From Erigeron canadensis (lineage: Eukaryota; Streptophyta; Magnoliopsida; Asterales; Asteraceae), in contig NC_057763.1 of NCBI RefSeq assembly GCF_010389155.1, positions 42,080,645 through 42,144,644 on the forward strand: a stretch of DNA of 64,000 nt, in the 5' to 3' direction. Below, piece after piece: positions 1 to 11,069 of this stretch (positions are counted from its first letter, which is position 1; the number at the start of each line of letters is the position of its first letter). Under the pieces are notes generated by a model, which was not told the origin of the DNA, made no database searches, and saw nothing but the letters and a program-made list of their open reading frames with translations. The translations under genes and the position numbers were made by a program.

Positions 1-382
1 TGCATATAAAGTTATAAACACAAATCGAAGCTTTAATAGATGGAAGATACAAACTGACGATTCCATGTCTTAAAAACTACGCAGGTTCGTAGCAAGCTAT
101 GATTGGAACAAGGGCGGACCTATGTAGATTTTTAGTTTTTTATGGTCTTGGTTATAAAGTTTCTGAGCAATGCATGACCGGTAATTAAATGGTGAACACC
201 CTGAGGGGAAGAACACAATTATAGTTGGAATTTTGCAAGTTTTGAATACAGTCAAGAGCAGCATGAAGACGAATAATGTTGTAAAAAGACTTTGATGTAG
301 ATATTTCTTCACGTTTAGTATTGTAAGGATATCTCCAATTATATAAAATGAATGATTTATTTTGAATACAAGCTTTTCTATG
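1..382. other. Unassigned AT-rich spacer
   Basis: No gene family is recognised here. A 109-codon open frame runs on the minus strand from 426 into this stretch, but it shows no domain, is AT-rich, and overlaps the end of the repeat that starts at 383. I treat it as chance. Confidence 0.4.
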
Positions 383-1061
383 GGTATGTTTGATACAGAG
401 CTTTTAAGAGCTTTTAGGAGCTTCAAGTTTTAAGCTTTTAACAAAAAGCTCATATTTAATTAAAAGTCTTGTTTGTTTGATTGAGCTGAAAGCTTTTAAA
501 ATTAAGAAAAAAGCTCTTTTTCCCAACGCTCCTTTCACTAGCGTTAGAAGATGGCTACAAGCTTTTAGGATATAACATTACATAAATAACCTTCAAGATC
601 TTATTAGCAATTACTTTGATAGTGCATAATTAAATAAGAAAACTTAATAAATTATGAATACTTTGGTTGAGAGGTTACACATTTGAAGCCAGGTGTGACA
701 TATTGACACAAATTTTCAATTTATCCTTGTCATCACTATTAATACCCTTTCTATCACTATCAATAAACGCATTTAGAAAAATTATTAATACAATATGATG
801 TACATGTGTTTACCATTTGTATTACAAGGATTAAATTTAGATATATTGTATACACATATATCTTCACGTTTAGTATTAAGTACTTTTTATTTATGTCTAT
901 TTTTTTTGTCATTTTATACATTTAATTAAAAGCTACAGTTACTCTACCAAACACTTAAATATATATAAAAAGTTATAACTATCAGCTACCAACCACCAGC
1001 TACCAGCTTCTAGCTTAAAGCTTACAGTTATCAGTTACCAGCTAGTTTTACCAAACATACC
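383..1061. mobile_element. Non-autonomous DNA transposon with short TIRs and AGCTT-rich subterminal repeats
   Basis: The left end reads ggtatgtttgata and the reverse complement of the right end reads ggtatgtttggta, giving terminal inverted repeats of about 13 bp. Both subterminal zones are packed with agctt, gctacca and cagctac words, on opposite strands. This layout is common in hAT- or PIF-type non-autonomous plant elements. I could not settle the target-site duplication, so the superfamily is open. No transposase is present. Confidence 0.5.
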
Positions 1062-1621
1062 ATATATAGTTGATAACCATTGAATACAAATGGTTATTTA
1101 ATCAATAACTAAAAGCTTTTTTCTTATCAAATTTTCTTTTTCTCCTCTTCACAAGTTTTATTTTAACCTTATTTGTAATTTCATTTTTTTTTTTTTTTTT
1201 TTTTTGCAAATATATGTGTATAAAAGGAGATTTTAGTTACTCATATCATCATATCCATATGGAAATCCAAAGTATATAAATTCAAAAATGTTAGCTATTT
1301 TACCCTAGTTTTTTATAACTCATTTTGATATATTTTTTTGTGGGATTTACGTATATATCCTGCTTTTGAGAAATAATTACATTAAAAATTTACACTTAGG
1401 ATAAATATGTAATTATCCTTAAAAAGTATGATATATATGTAATTTTTTTTTTTTTTTTTATGAGCTTTTCTTTGCAAGCTAACTATTGATGATCTCTATT
1501 GTAATCTTTATCTAATTATCATGATTATTGCAATCTTTATTTAAATTTTAATGTTAAGTGTTTCATTTTTAAAAAGATACAAAATAAGGTAAAGACGATT
1601 TAAATAGTTGAGGATAGGTTG
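1062..1621. other. AT-rich spacer with homopolymer runs
   Basis: Contains a T tract of more than 20 near 1184-1205 and another near 1442-1458. No coding potential or recognisable repeat boundary was seen. Confidence 0.4.
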
Positions 1622-1630
1622 TATATTATA

Positions 1631-2016
1631 GGGTTAAATCCATAAAAAGGTAACATATTTACACGAATTTACTATTAAAGGTAACCTTTTTTGTTCGTCT
1701 ATTTAAAAGATCCTATTTTCAAAAAATTCTTAATAAATGGTATCTTGTTAGTTTTTGACATACGAAACTCGTGAAGTGCCACATCATTAATGTCATGTCA
1801 TCAGTTTTGCTGATGTGGCACTTAACTTTGACCAGTCAAGTGTCATGTCAGCAAAACTGATGACATGGCACTTAACGAGCTGTCTGTCGAAAACAAACGA
1901 GATACCCTTTATTAGGAATTTTTTGAAAATATGATCCTTTAAATAGACGAAAACAAAATAGGTTACCTTTAATAGGAAATTCATGTAAATAGGTTACCTT
2001 TTTATGAATTTTTCCC
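1631..2016. mobile_element. Foldback MULE-type MITE with 9-bp target duplication
   Basis: The 386-bp element is almost entirely two inverted arms of roughly 185 bp. The left arm (from gggttaaatccataaaaagg) matches the reverse complement of the right arm (from gggaaaaattcataaaaagg) with scattered mismatches, and the arms meet near 1825 around cagttttgctga. It is flanked on both sides by the same 9 bp, tatattata, at 1622-1630 and 2017-2025. A 9-bp duplication plus long TIRs is the hallmark of Mutator-like elements. No transposase fits inside. A short minus-strand open frame within it is a by-product of the palindrome. Confidence 0.8.
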
Positions 2017-2270
2017 TATATTATATTGCAATAAATATAATTTAATAATAATAAAAAACTTTAAATAAGCTTATATATTGGAGTGAAAATTTTTAATAGG
2101 TTAAATAACAAAATAAAATGTTTGTTTTTAATGACTTTTGACATTGTGAATTTGTAATTGGTGTAACGAATCATTCTACAACTATACTAACACCACTTTT
2201 GCTTGATATGATGGAGCCCGTCCCCCAATTCGTTAGACTGTTTAGAGACTTAGAGGCTTAGACCCACGTA

Positions 2271-3402
2271 TCTTTTATTATATTAAAGTACAGTTGCTCT
2301 AATAACTTATCGACCAATTACAACTCTTGATTTTTTTAAGTTGACCATTGTTTTCAATTTTGACTTTAATTTACACTTTTTTTTGTTTTTCATCACAAAT
2401 TTACACTTTTTACCCAATAATTTTAATATATTAAATAAATAATAATTGTTAATATATATCTAATAAAATAATAGTTAATATTTATCCAATAAAATAAAAA
2501 CTAATATATATCCAATTGAATAATAACTAATATATATTCAATAGTTAGTTCTATCATATAAATATAAAATTAATTAATTAAAAATAAACAAAATTTAATG
2601 TAAATATATTAACATTTTAAGAACAACTTCGATTAATATATTTCAAAAAAATATTTTAATATAAAACTTAAAGTGTTGATATATCGATCAATTGTTATTA
2701 CTTAAAGTGTTGATATATCGATCAATTGTTATTAATATATTATGTTTTAAGTTATAATAAAAAACATCTAATATTGATAATATCGTAAGCCCCGTGTATT
2801 AGACACGAGCCTAAAACAGTTGAACTAATGACTTATTGACCAATTATATCGTTCAATTTCGTCAAATTCATTCTCGCTTATGTCATCATAATCCTAATAA
2901 TCATTATTATATTTCTAGCAAAAGTCTCACTAATTTACACTTTTTTGTATTCTATCAATAATTTATATTTTTTAGCCCTAAATACTTAATTTATACTTTT
3001 TATAATATTTAGTCCCATCAACTTCAGAATATTTTTTTATGATATTTCATCATTTAATTAATTTGTTTATCGACCAATAACAGCTCTCGATTTTTCTCTA
3101 ATTTTTCACAAGTATGTTTAATATCACATTATGAGTATAACTGGTTTCAAAAAAATTTATAATATAGAAAATATTGTAACATTTGCCTTGTGGCGTACTA
3201 TGACAAACAAATCCATCAATATTTCTTATGTAATTATTGTATTACAACTTGTAAAGTATAACACTTTGAATCGTATATCTTCAAAATTGTAAGCTTTTAT
3301 GACTTAAATAGTTAATTGTATGAAGATCTGGTTTTAGTAATATCTGGTATTAGTAATATCGTAAGTCCCGTGTCCAGTGTTGGACACAGGTCTAAAATCT
3401 AG
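2271..3402 (+). mobile_element. Non-autonomous Helitron-like element
   Basis: The 3' end carries a strong hairpin at about 3366-3390 (gtgtcca, loop, tggacac), then 8-11 nt, then CTAG followed by T, which is the Helitron 3' signature. The proposed 5' end is TC at 2271 preceded by A, so the element would sit between A and T as Helitrons do. A second, decayed hairpin at 2790-2812 and a repeated 'acttat(c/t)gaccaatta' motif near 2305, 2832 and 3067 suggest two fused copies. A perfect direct duplication of about 36 bp lies at 2663-2735. No Rep or helicase is encoded. Confidence 0.5.
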
Positions 3403-3559
3403 TTGTATACTATACTAAAAAGCATGCATCTTTTTGCGTGCGCCACACATTTTCAACACTTTTAGTTCCTGTCATTTAATTTGTTGCAGCAATGGTCCTT
3501 ATCAGCTAACGGCTATTAAGTTTTTCCTGCAATTATAGCCCCTGTCGTTAAATTTTTTA

Positions 3560-4250
3560 CAACAATGGTCCCTATCAGCTAACTTTAACCTTTTAACTTT
3601 AGGTTTCTTAATCTTTGTCACATAACTTTAACCTTTTAACTTTTGCCACATAACTTTAATTTCTTTTACTTTTAGCACGAAACTTTGGTTTTATTTAGTT
3701 TTTAATAATATGTTTTTTTAACTTTTGCCACGAAAGTTTCATTTTTTTTATTTTTTATGACAGAAACTTTTAACTTTTAACTTCTTATCACGTAAATTTA
3801 TTTTCTTTTACTTTTGACACGAAAGCTTTGTTCTATTTAGTTTTTAAACTTTTGTTCTTCTAATTTCTGTCACGAAAATTCATCATTTTTGCTTTTTATC
3901 ACAGAAACTTTTAAACTTTTACTTTTTGTCACATAACTTTTATTTCTTTTATTTCTTGCACGAAAATTTTGTGTTATTTACTTTTTAAACTTTTGTTTTT
4001 TTAACTTTTATCACGAAAATTTCATTTTCTTTATTTTTTATTGCATAAATTTACGAAGTTTTTGTCCTTTTACTTTTTGCCACATCACTTTTATTTCTTC
4101 TACTTTTCATACAAAAGTTTTGTTTTACTTACTTCTTATGCTTTTATTTTTTCAACTTCAGCCACCAACGTTTCATTTTCTTTACTTTTTATCATATAAC
4201 TTTTCACTTTTTAACTTTTGCCACAAAAATTTCATTTTATATAGTTTTCC
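3560..4250. repeat. Degenerate tandem repeat, ~141-150 bp period
   Basis: The phrase (c/a)acgaaa-cttt-g-tt-tattta recurs at about 3675, 3816, 3958 and 4108, so the period is about 141-150 bp over four to five units. Each unit also contains cttttgccac and cataactttt words. The whole tract is pyrimidine-rich on the plus strand. Open frames inside it are phenylalanine- and leucine-rich products of the repeat rather than genes. Confidence 0.6.
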
Positions 4251-4533
4251 ACATATTTACATGTTACATAATGTCTCCCGGGACAACGCACAGGACAAAA
4301 ACTAGTTAAAAACTAAAGCTTCCAAAAGGTTCTTAGAAACTCTTCTCAAACATGCCCATAAGTAACTAGTTATAATAGGACTTTGATCTAAAAAATTTTG
4401 CTGATAATATCACTAACATACCACAAGTTTAGTATGAAGGTTAAAAAGCTAGAGCATATATATGAGATTAACATACTCTAGATAGAAAGTTGCATCATAT
4501 CGATCTAAAGTCTATACATATAGTGATATAGAT

Positions 4534-5105
4534 ATGAATGGGGGTTTCTATTTCCACCCGTCAATTCGGGTGACCACAAATGGTACACTTTTCGATTGGA
4601 TTTTTTTTTCCAGAATGGTCGTATATGCAACCAAATTTGCAAAGCAAGTTTTCATGTTTCAAAATTCGCAAAACAAGTATACCCGGCACTTGAAGTGTCG
4701 GGTTCATCCTCTTCACTCCAACCCGGCAATTGTAATGCCGGTTTAAGCATGTGTTGTTAGTCCTTACGATGCCAAATCAAACCACGTTTTGCCACGATTT
4801 AAACCCGGCAGTTGAATTGCCGGATTCTGACAAAATAATCTTGTACCCGACACTTAGATTGCCGGCTTCAGTCTATTCTTCATAATTTTATAAACCGGCA
4901 TTACAATTGCTGGGTGGGAGTAGAGAGCATGAATCCGGCACTTCAAGTGCCGGGGTATACTTCTTTTGAGAATTGTGAAACACGAAAACTGGTTTTGCAA
5001 ATGTGTTGGCATTTACACCCATTTTGGAAAAAAATTCTCTCAATTGTAGTGACTCCATAGAGCAATTGGGGCAACACACCTCTCAATTGAGATGCCTGCT
5101 TTAAT
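4534..5105. mobile_element. Foldback element with nested CCGGCA...TGCCGG palindromes
   Basis: The left arm (about 4540-4745) and the reverse complement of the right arm (about 4890-5100) share long stretches: gcaaa-caagttttc-tgtttca, aagtatacc, ggcacttgaagtg, caattgtaatgccggttt. Inside the arms and loop lie several short palindromes, the clearest being ccggcacttcaagtgccgg at about 4936-4954. The element borders and target duplication are not resolved. Short open frames on both strands mirror each other and are products of the inverted repeat. Confidence 0.6.
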
Positions 5106-5519
5106 TATAAACAGATGGGATATAAGTCATGTAACACACAACAATACGTGACTTATAACTTTAAGAACCTATTTTAAAATCGGATACCCAACCCGAGTGG
5201 CTTACCAACTTATTCCACGTCTAATGAATACATTGTGGTAAGCTAGTGTGACTTTAATCGGAAGATCTCAACTGTAGCTCCATGACTTCGAAAAAGTGAC
5301 AAAAGTTACATGTGCTCAAATTACAGTATTGTGTTGTTCCATTGAATAAGTTGAATATTCCTTAAAATTGACAACACCTAAATTCATGTAACTAATTAAG
5401 CCCTACAACAACAAAAGTTGTTGCAATAATCAACAAGTGTGAGAACGTAGTGCAAATGCATGTGAAAGTAAGTTACAACTAATTCAAGATCAAGCATAAA
5501 GAGCAAGTATTTCAGCTTG

Positions 5520-6130
5520 AAGAGCAAATTACTTGTGAAGGAAATTGATCACGTATATGGTTACATACACGTTAACAAGAATTGCATGTACATTATTAAA
5601 ATATATTTGCGTAAACATAAAATATAACTTTATTTAAGTGGGCTAAATATATGACAAGTCGTTATATATTGCTAACTAGCCAAGTCCGACTAATATGTTA
5701 TAAATATATGCATATTCGAATGACAAGGGGGGTTGGCAGTCGTACAACCAAAATTTCTGGCAAGCCCTAACTCCTTGGTATTATAAAAGGTTCTTCCTTA
5801 TTAGAGTTGGGATACATTCTCAACAAAAAGACATTTTATATCTATCAAAAAGAGAATCACATTCACTTCTTACAATATATATCTCTCTTATCAGAGAACA
5901 AAAAGAAGATGGCAGGCATAAGTCACAACACACAAGAAATCATTGGTGCACACATTCAATCGATCATTCATTCGGTCATAGAAACACACACATAATATCC
6001 TCCAGAGATCGATACATCTCTCTGGGAAAATCATCATTCATCTTAAGTTCGTCAAGAGCTTAGTAGGTTTGCACTCTTATTGAGGAGATCTTGATGATTT
6101 TCGTGGTTTAATTCATTCGTGATTGAGCTC
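5520..6130 (+). mobile_element. Possible solo-LTR remnant
   Basis: A core promoter-like TATAAAAGG at about 5781 is followed by an unstructured leader-like stretch (5800-6130) with no long open frame. Upstream is about 250 bp of AT-rich sequence resembling a copia-type U3. There is no gene downstream that this promoter would serve. I could not find TG...CA termini, a primer-binding site or a target duplication, so a promoter of an unannotated non-coding transcript is an alternative. Confidence 0.25.
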
Positions 6131-6418
6131 GACAATCCATGCTCAAACAGAATGTTGTTTCATCAGGAAGCTTTGGTCACGATGTTTGGTAAACGGCCAT
6201 TCAGATGTAGTGAGCCAAAAAGTTTTGGGTTTTCAAGCATATTTCAAGTGACAATTTTCGGCCCAATATTTCGATTTTTTTTTTGTTAGCTCCTTTTCTA
6301 GCTTACTTGCAATTAACTTATTTTTAGGTAGTTTCAACATCAAGCGGTTAAACTTTCTAGTCGAACCACAATGAGTGGGATTAGACAACAACCCTTGTTC
6401 ATAACACCGTTATCATTT

Positions 6419-6835
6419 TAGGGTTGTTAACACTCGACCCAACCCAAAACCCAGCCCAAAAAAAATGGGTTACGGTTATGATTTGTTAAATCTCAACCAT
6501 TAACCTAATTTTTTTGGATTAGGTTCTAGTTGACGGTTAACAAGTTGAACCCAAAAATATTTTAATTTAGATAAATTTATTAATAGGTTTACCCACCAAT
6601 CCATTTCACCCAAAACTTAAAATTAACCCACCAACCCGCAACCCATTTGACCCACCAACACGCAACTCGACCTGTAAACCCGCAAACTCAAGTTGGTGTT
6701 GGTGGGTTGGGTTCAGATTGACGGTTGTGGGTCAGAGTTAAAATTTCAGACTCGAAACTTTTAGGATCGGGTAAGAGTCATATATTTTCGACCCACCAAC
6801 CCGCACCTGCTAACCCGAAGCCATTGATAGCCCTA
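6419..6835. mobile_element. hAT-like non-autonomous element
   Basis: The ends read tagggttgttaac (left) and, reverse-complemented, tagggctatcaat (right), like the TAGGG(T/C)TGTCAA termini of plant hAT elements. The interior is built from repeated aaccc/gggtt words (cccaccaacccgc, ggttgggttc), some inverted, a typical subterminal pattern. No clear 8-bp target duplication was found. It lies just downstream of the ATI gene's stop codon. Confidence 0.5.
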
Positions 6836-7003
6836 AAAAAAATAGTGTATAGAAGTGACAGCTTTACTACTTTCAAGCATACAAATGTAACATAATAAGC
6901 AAACATTAACATGTGACACTCAATAATAAAAATGTTAAACAACCTACACAGATCATCATTTTCACTCTGTTCTTTGTATCATCATAAATATCATTATTAA
7001 CCA

Positions 7004-8749
7004 TCAAAGTTCCTGGAAGATGCTTCCTCTGGCAGCAAAATCTTGTCGGTGACCACCTACAATTGCATCTTTGAACCGTGATACTGGACCGGCCATCATC
7101 CTCATTTTCTGAGAAATATAGCAAACACTAAGACCATTAAAATCATGTGTATAGTTGTGTTCATTATGCTGAAAGAAAAATTTTCAGGCACAATTATTAC
7201 GGGCCCTATTAACACAAGCAGGTTTCTATGATCATATGCATGCATGTCTAGTTGTCTACATTATTCTCCATACATAGTTGATAGCAACAATCCACACTGC
7301 ACAAGAGCTGTAGGCTGTAGCTGTGTTTTGATTACTAGTCCAAATGTATAACTTGTTGCATTCAGTTTTAATTTTACCAATAAGACAACTCTTTTTAACC
7401 TTGAAGTAGAGAGGTAACTTAATTGGTCTCCGTGAGAACTTACTTGATAATCAACAAAGTCAAATAAAAACTTCATTCTGTTCAGCAGGGGTTGCTTACG
7501 GATTGGTCAGAAGTTTTAACATGTGTGATCATGATGCTGAAGGCAAATAAGCAATTTGAGGTGATCAATAGGTCATAAGGTATTTAACTTCTAAGTTAAC
7601 ACAGAGTGATCATAATCAGTTAAAACATATAGGTAGTAGCAATGTAGCATAATTTCATATTCATCTCCATAACCACTTATTAATCAGAGTTATATGTCAT
7701 ATATAATCGGCTCTCATTAAGCAACTTCTACTCATTCATATTTGCCTAATTTGATTCTAAAACTCTGAACTGATTATTAGTACAACGCAAAGCAAAATAG
7801 TTTACACAGATATCAAACAAACTATTGCAACTCAGCAGTACAAATACTAGAAGATCAAGTGCCTTGAACCGTAGTTCTAAGCAAAACAAGAATGACAATT
7901 AGCACAAAAATGACATGTTCTATATGGACAGTGGACCAACTAGAATGAATAAGTGAATAACAATGAAGCTTAGCATTAAAAATGTACCTCATCATTGACC
8001 TTAGATTTTAATTCGTGACGCAAACCTTGCCATCTTTCTTGCTGCCACCGTCGACCGATGATAACAATGCCCATTACAGCAGCCACAGCAAATACAGACC
8101 AAAAGGCATTCGTCTCTTTTGCATGTGCATATAAAGATATGGCTTGTTTCTTCAACCAAGCCGAATAAGGTGTGCCTGATCCCTCGTGGTTGTCTTCTTT
8201 TGTGGGAAAACTTGCAGTACTTGAATCTAATATTGGATCAGAAGATTGTATAGACTCATCTAAAACATTTGTTTCATCATCTATGTTTAGCGCACCAATA
8301 GTTGCTTCATTGTGTAAGGAATGAAGCATAGGTGAACCATAAATACTCTGCTCTTTTTCTGATATATTTAGACCTGAAAGGGTGGAGTCTTTTGTGAAGT
8401 CTGCATTGGCCAAGTTCATAAGATTCCAATTTTCTTCTTCCTTAGAATCGGGTTTTCCACTCACATTTTTAACAGATTCAGAACCATAATCTTTTCCTAC
8501 CAGCTGATCAAGGATCTCTGTTTTTTCATATTCTGATGGCATATCATGCTTGCTAGATGGTAAAACAAAATGACCCGACATGAATAACGCATTTGATGAC
8601 TCAACTTTATCTTTCTCAGCCATTTCTTCATGCTTGAACTCTGGCATATTCCCACCAGGGGCAGCAGCATATGCTGACGCGGTGAGTGATACCACTTCCC
8701 AGTCAGCTCCTCGAGGAGTAGTTGTTTGTCCTTCATCTGTATCAGCCAT
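7004..8749 (-). CDS. ATI1: ATG8-interacting protein (ATI1/ATI2 type)
   Basis: Exons (minus) are 8749-7988 and 7108-7004, giving 288 aa. The family binds ATG8 and delivers ER- and plastid-associated bodies to the vacuole by selective autophagy. Visible support: residues 12-30 contain the conserved plant block around DWEVVSLTASAYAAAPG, whose W17-x-x-V20 can serve as an ATG8-interacting motif; residues 31-200 are acidic and probably disordered; a hydrophobic segment at about 216-232 is followed by RRWQQERWQ; exon 2 supplies the conserved tail (VSRFKDAIVGG). The intron is GT-AG in phase 0. The first ATG of the open frame is used, and a 3' splice site lies just upstream of it in the leader. Symbol by similarity; it could equally be the ATI2 paralogue. 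Confidence 0.85.
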
Positions 8750-8766
8750 CAGATAATATTAAGTTC

Positions 8767-9699
8767 CTGAAATGTAGAATCCAAGTTCATCATTAATGCA
8801 GGAATAAAACCATTATCTGAAGACTACACAAAATTGCCTCTTCATAAACATGATAAAACAGAAAGAAAAATATATATATATATACGAGTACCAATTAAAA
8901 GATCTCCATAAGATTTAGTAACAATTATTGACAAAAACTTAAATCCATATTGTTACTCGTGTAAAATTACAGTCGATTTAGTAACATAATACTTGATGCT
9001 ACTCAAACCTCAACTCTACAAACACTTAAGTTAACTTAACTAACACTTGCAGCAATATCAAAAGGTCAATATTACCACAACCCCAATCAGCCAACATCAT
9101 ACTACGTATTCCCATCACTGTGAAAGGTAAATAAAGCTTACTTAACGGCCGCTCAGATAGCAGCCACACCAATTAAGTTAGGTTCCACTAACCAAGCCCG
9201 ACATACTTTCTAAATGCTCATGTTTCTATAACCAACTAGGCTACACGCAGTACTAAATGTCTTGCACAATATTCGAGCTCGAGTCGAGTTATCATAATTA
9301 CTTGCACAGTAATAGTGAAACTAGTATTTTTACAACAATATTCTTATTAGGTCAACAACAAGTAATGAAATCCACCACCAAACTAAACAATAAATTCTTA
9401 TTCTTATCCATATATAATATAATGATAAATATTAAAATCAACAATTATTTAGTTAAAAAAAAACACACAAACAAAAGCAAAAATAATTCTAGAATCACAC
9501 GCAACACTTATTATCTCACATCTACAATCATACAAACAATTAAAATTAAAATCAATATATATATATAATTATAAAAACGCATAATCAAATAAACATAAAA
9601 TGATTTGATCATAAATGAAATTAAAAAACAAAATCGAATTAGTTATTTAATAAAAATATGAATGGATGATTGAGATATATATAGAGATATATACTTACA
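8767..9699 (-). other. 5' leader intron of the ATI gene (inferred)
   Basis: On the minus strand a consensus donor CT|GTAAGTAT occurs at 9699/9698 and an acceptor ACATTTCAG at about 8767, just upstream of the ATI start codon. Reading a first leader exon from about 9810 to 9700 joined to 8766 explains the TATA box at 9838. The intron is about 930 bp, AT-rich, and has a long adenine-rich tract around 9360-9600. Confidence 0.5.
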
Positions 9700-9837
9700 G
9701 TACAAGTAGAATACAGAGATTGAAAGGGTGACGTATGAACCCAGGAAGGAATGATTTGATGATTTACTTGATGTTAGTTTGGAAAATGGATGATGATATT
9801 GATGATAAATGATAATGATCAAAATCAAGGGGGAGGT

Positions 9838-9845
9838 TATTTATA
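9838..9845 (-). promoter_or_regulatory. TATA box of the ATI gene
   Basis: TATAAATA on the minus strand, preceded by a less AT-rich stretch and followed about 30 nt later by a C/T-rich leader that ends at a good splice donor. Its distance to the coding start is explained by the proposed leader intron. Confidence 0.5.
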
Positions 9846-10061
9846 CTAGTGGGGTGAGAAACGGGGTGTAGCCGGTAACTTGGAAGAGTTAGTGGTTGGG
9901 ATGACTGGGGATAAGAGGTTGGATTTTGTATAACTGTTTGTTTGATTGTGTGCAGAGTGAGTTAAAGTATATCCTGTAGCGGTATTGGCGTCTTCCTTTT
10001 TCAAACTTTTTTTTTTTTCGTATGTACAAGTTTTAGTTGAATTATGTGAGTAGTTCAACAC

Positions 10062-11069
10062 TACAAGTTATTGTTGTAGATATTATCTCTTCTTATTTTT
10101 TTCCCTCTCGTAAAATAAAAAATCTATATTTATGAAACTAATTAGAATTCAATATTTAACTGGCTCATTATTATCAGTATATTATGCACTAATTCTATAT
10201 TTAACGTGAAAAAACTAAATTCTATATCACTATAATTTTAATGAACATGGATACCATTTTTATGTTGATATCATGGTATTGGCACTATAATTTTAATGAA
10301 TATATATTTTATGTTGATATCGTGATATCGGCCTATGTACTCAATGATATATGGAAAAGCTTGAATATCTATTTGATCGTAAGTAATTCCGGTTGAAACA
10401 ATCATTGTACTCACGGTAGTTTTAATGAATGGAGATGTTGTTTTGATATGTAAAATATATGGGAATGAACATTAAAGAGAAAAATTTTGGAAAAGAATTT
10501 TAAAGCATTTTCAAAAAAAACGTGAGAGACAAGTTTAAATACAAAATGGAGTGTAATGAATTATGCCATGAGTGTTGTTAATGGCCTTTACCACAATCGG
10601 TAATTGTATACTTAAATTTTGAATACATAATTTGACCTTATGTTATTTAAATATAATAATTGATTTTGTATACATTATTATGTCTTAAAATAATACTGTA
10701 AGTAAGAATCATACTTGAATGTGCCATATATAAGTTTTTATATCTTTTCTTACTTACCTAGAGAGAAAACAGTTTTAAATTAACAAAAGTTAATGTCAGG
10801 AATTGAAAATCCAAAAATAGTTAGACAAGAAAAATAAAACACAGGGGTGAAATGCTAACATGGGCAACCATGTGTGACATTTCTCTTTTAACTTATCTAA
10901 GAAACAAAAATCTGAAAAAGAAAAAAAAAGAGTCAGAAAATAAATGTGGAGAGAGAGAAAATGTAAATGTAGAAATGGGAGGCTGAAATAGAAATACTTG
11001 GACTGCAACAAACACAAACACAAACACACACAACTCAAACTCAACCCAATAAGAAATTAAAAGAAAGAA
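10062..11069. other. Intergenic region between divergent ATI and HAD genes
   Basis: About 1 kb of AT-rich sequence. The last 100 bp before the HAD start (10980-11069) is rich in acaaacacaaac and lacks a clear TATA box. A pair of near-identical phrases (tataattttaatgaa...tatgttgatatc) occurs at about 10231-10272 and 10286-10321, a short local duplication. Confidence 0.4.

Noticed and set aside
97..426. 109-codon minus-strand open frame
   Set aside because: No family signal, AT-rich composition, and its start lies within a transposon end.
1793..1984. Short open frame on the minus strand
   Set aside because: Lies wholly within the arms of the foldback element; an effect of the inverted repeat.
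4534..5079. Two similar short proteins on opposite strands
   Set aside because: They are mirror images of the same inverted repeat and not a gene pair.
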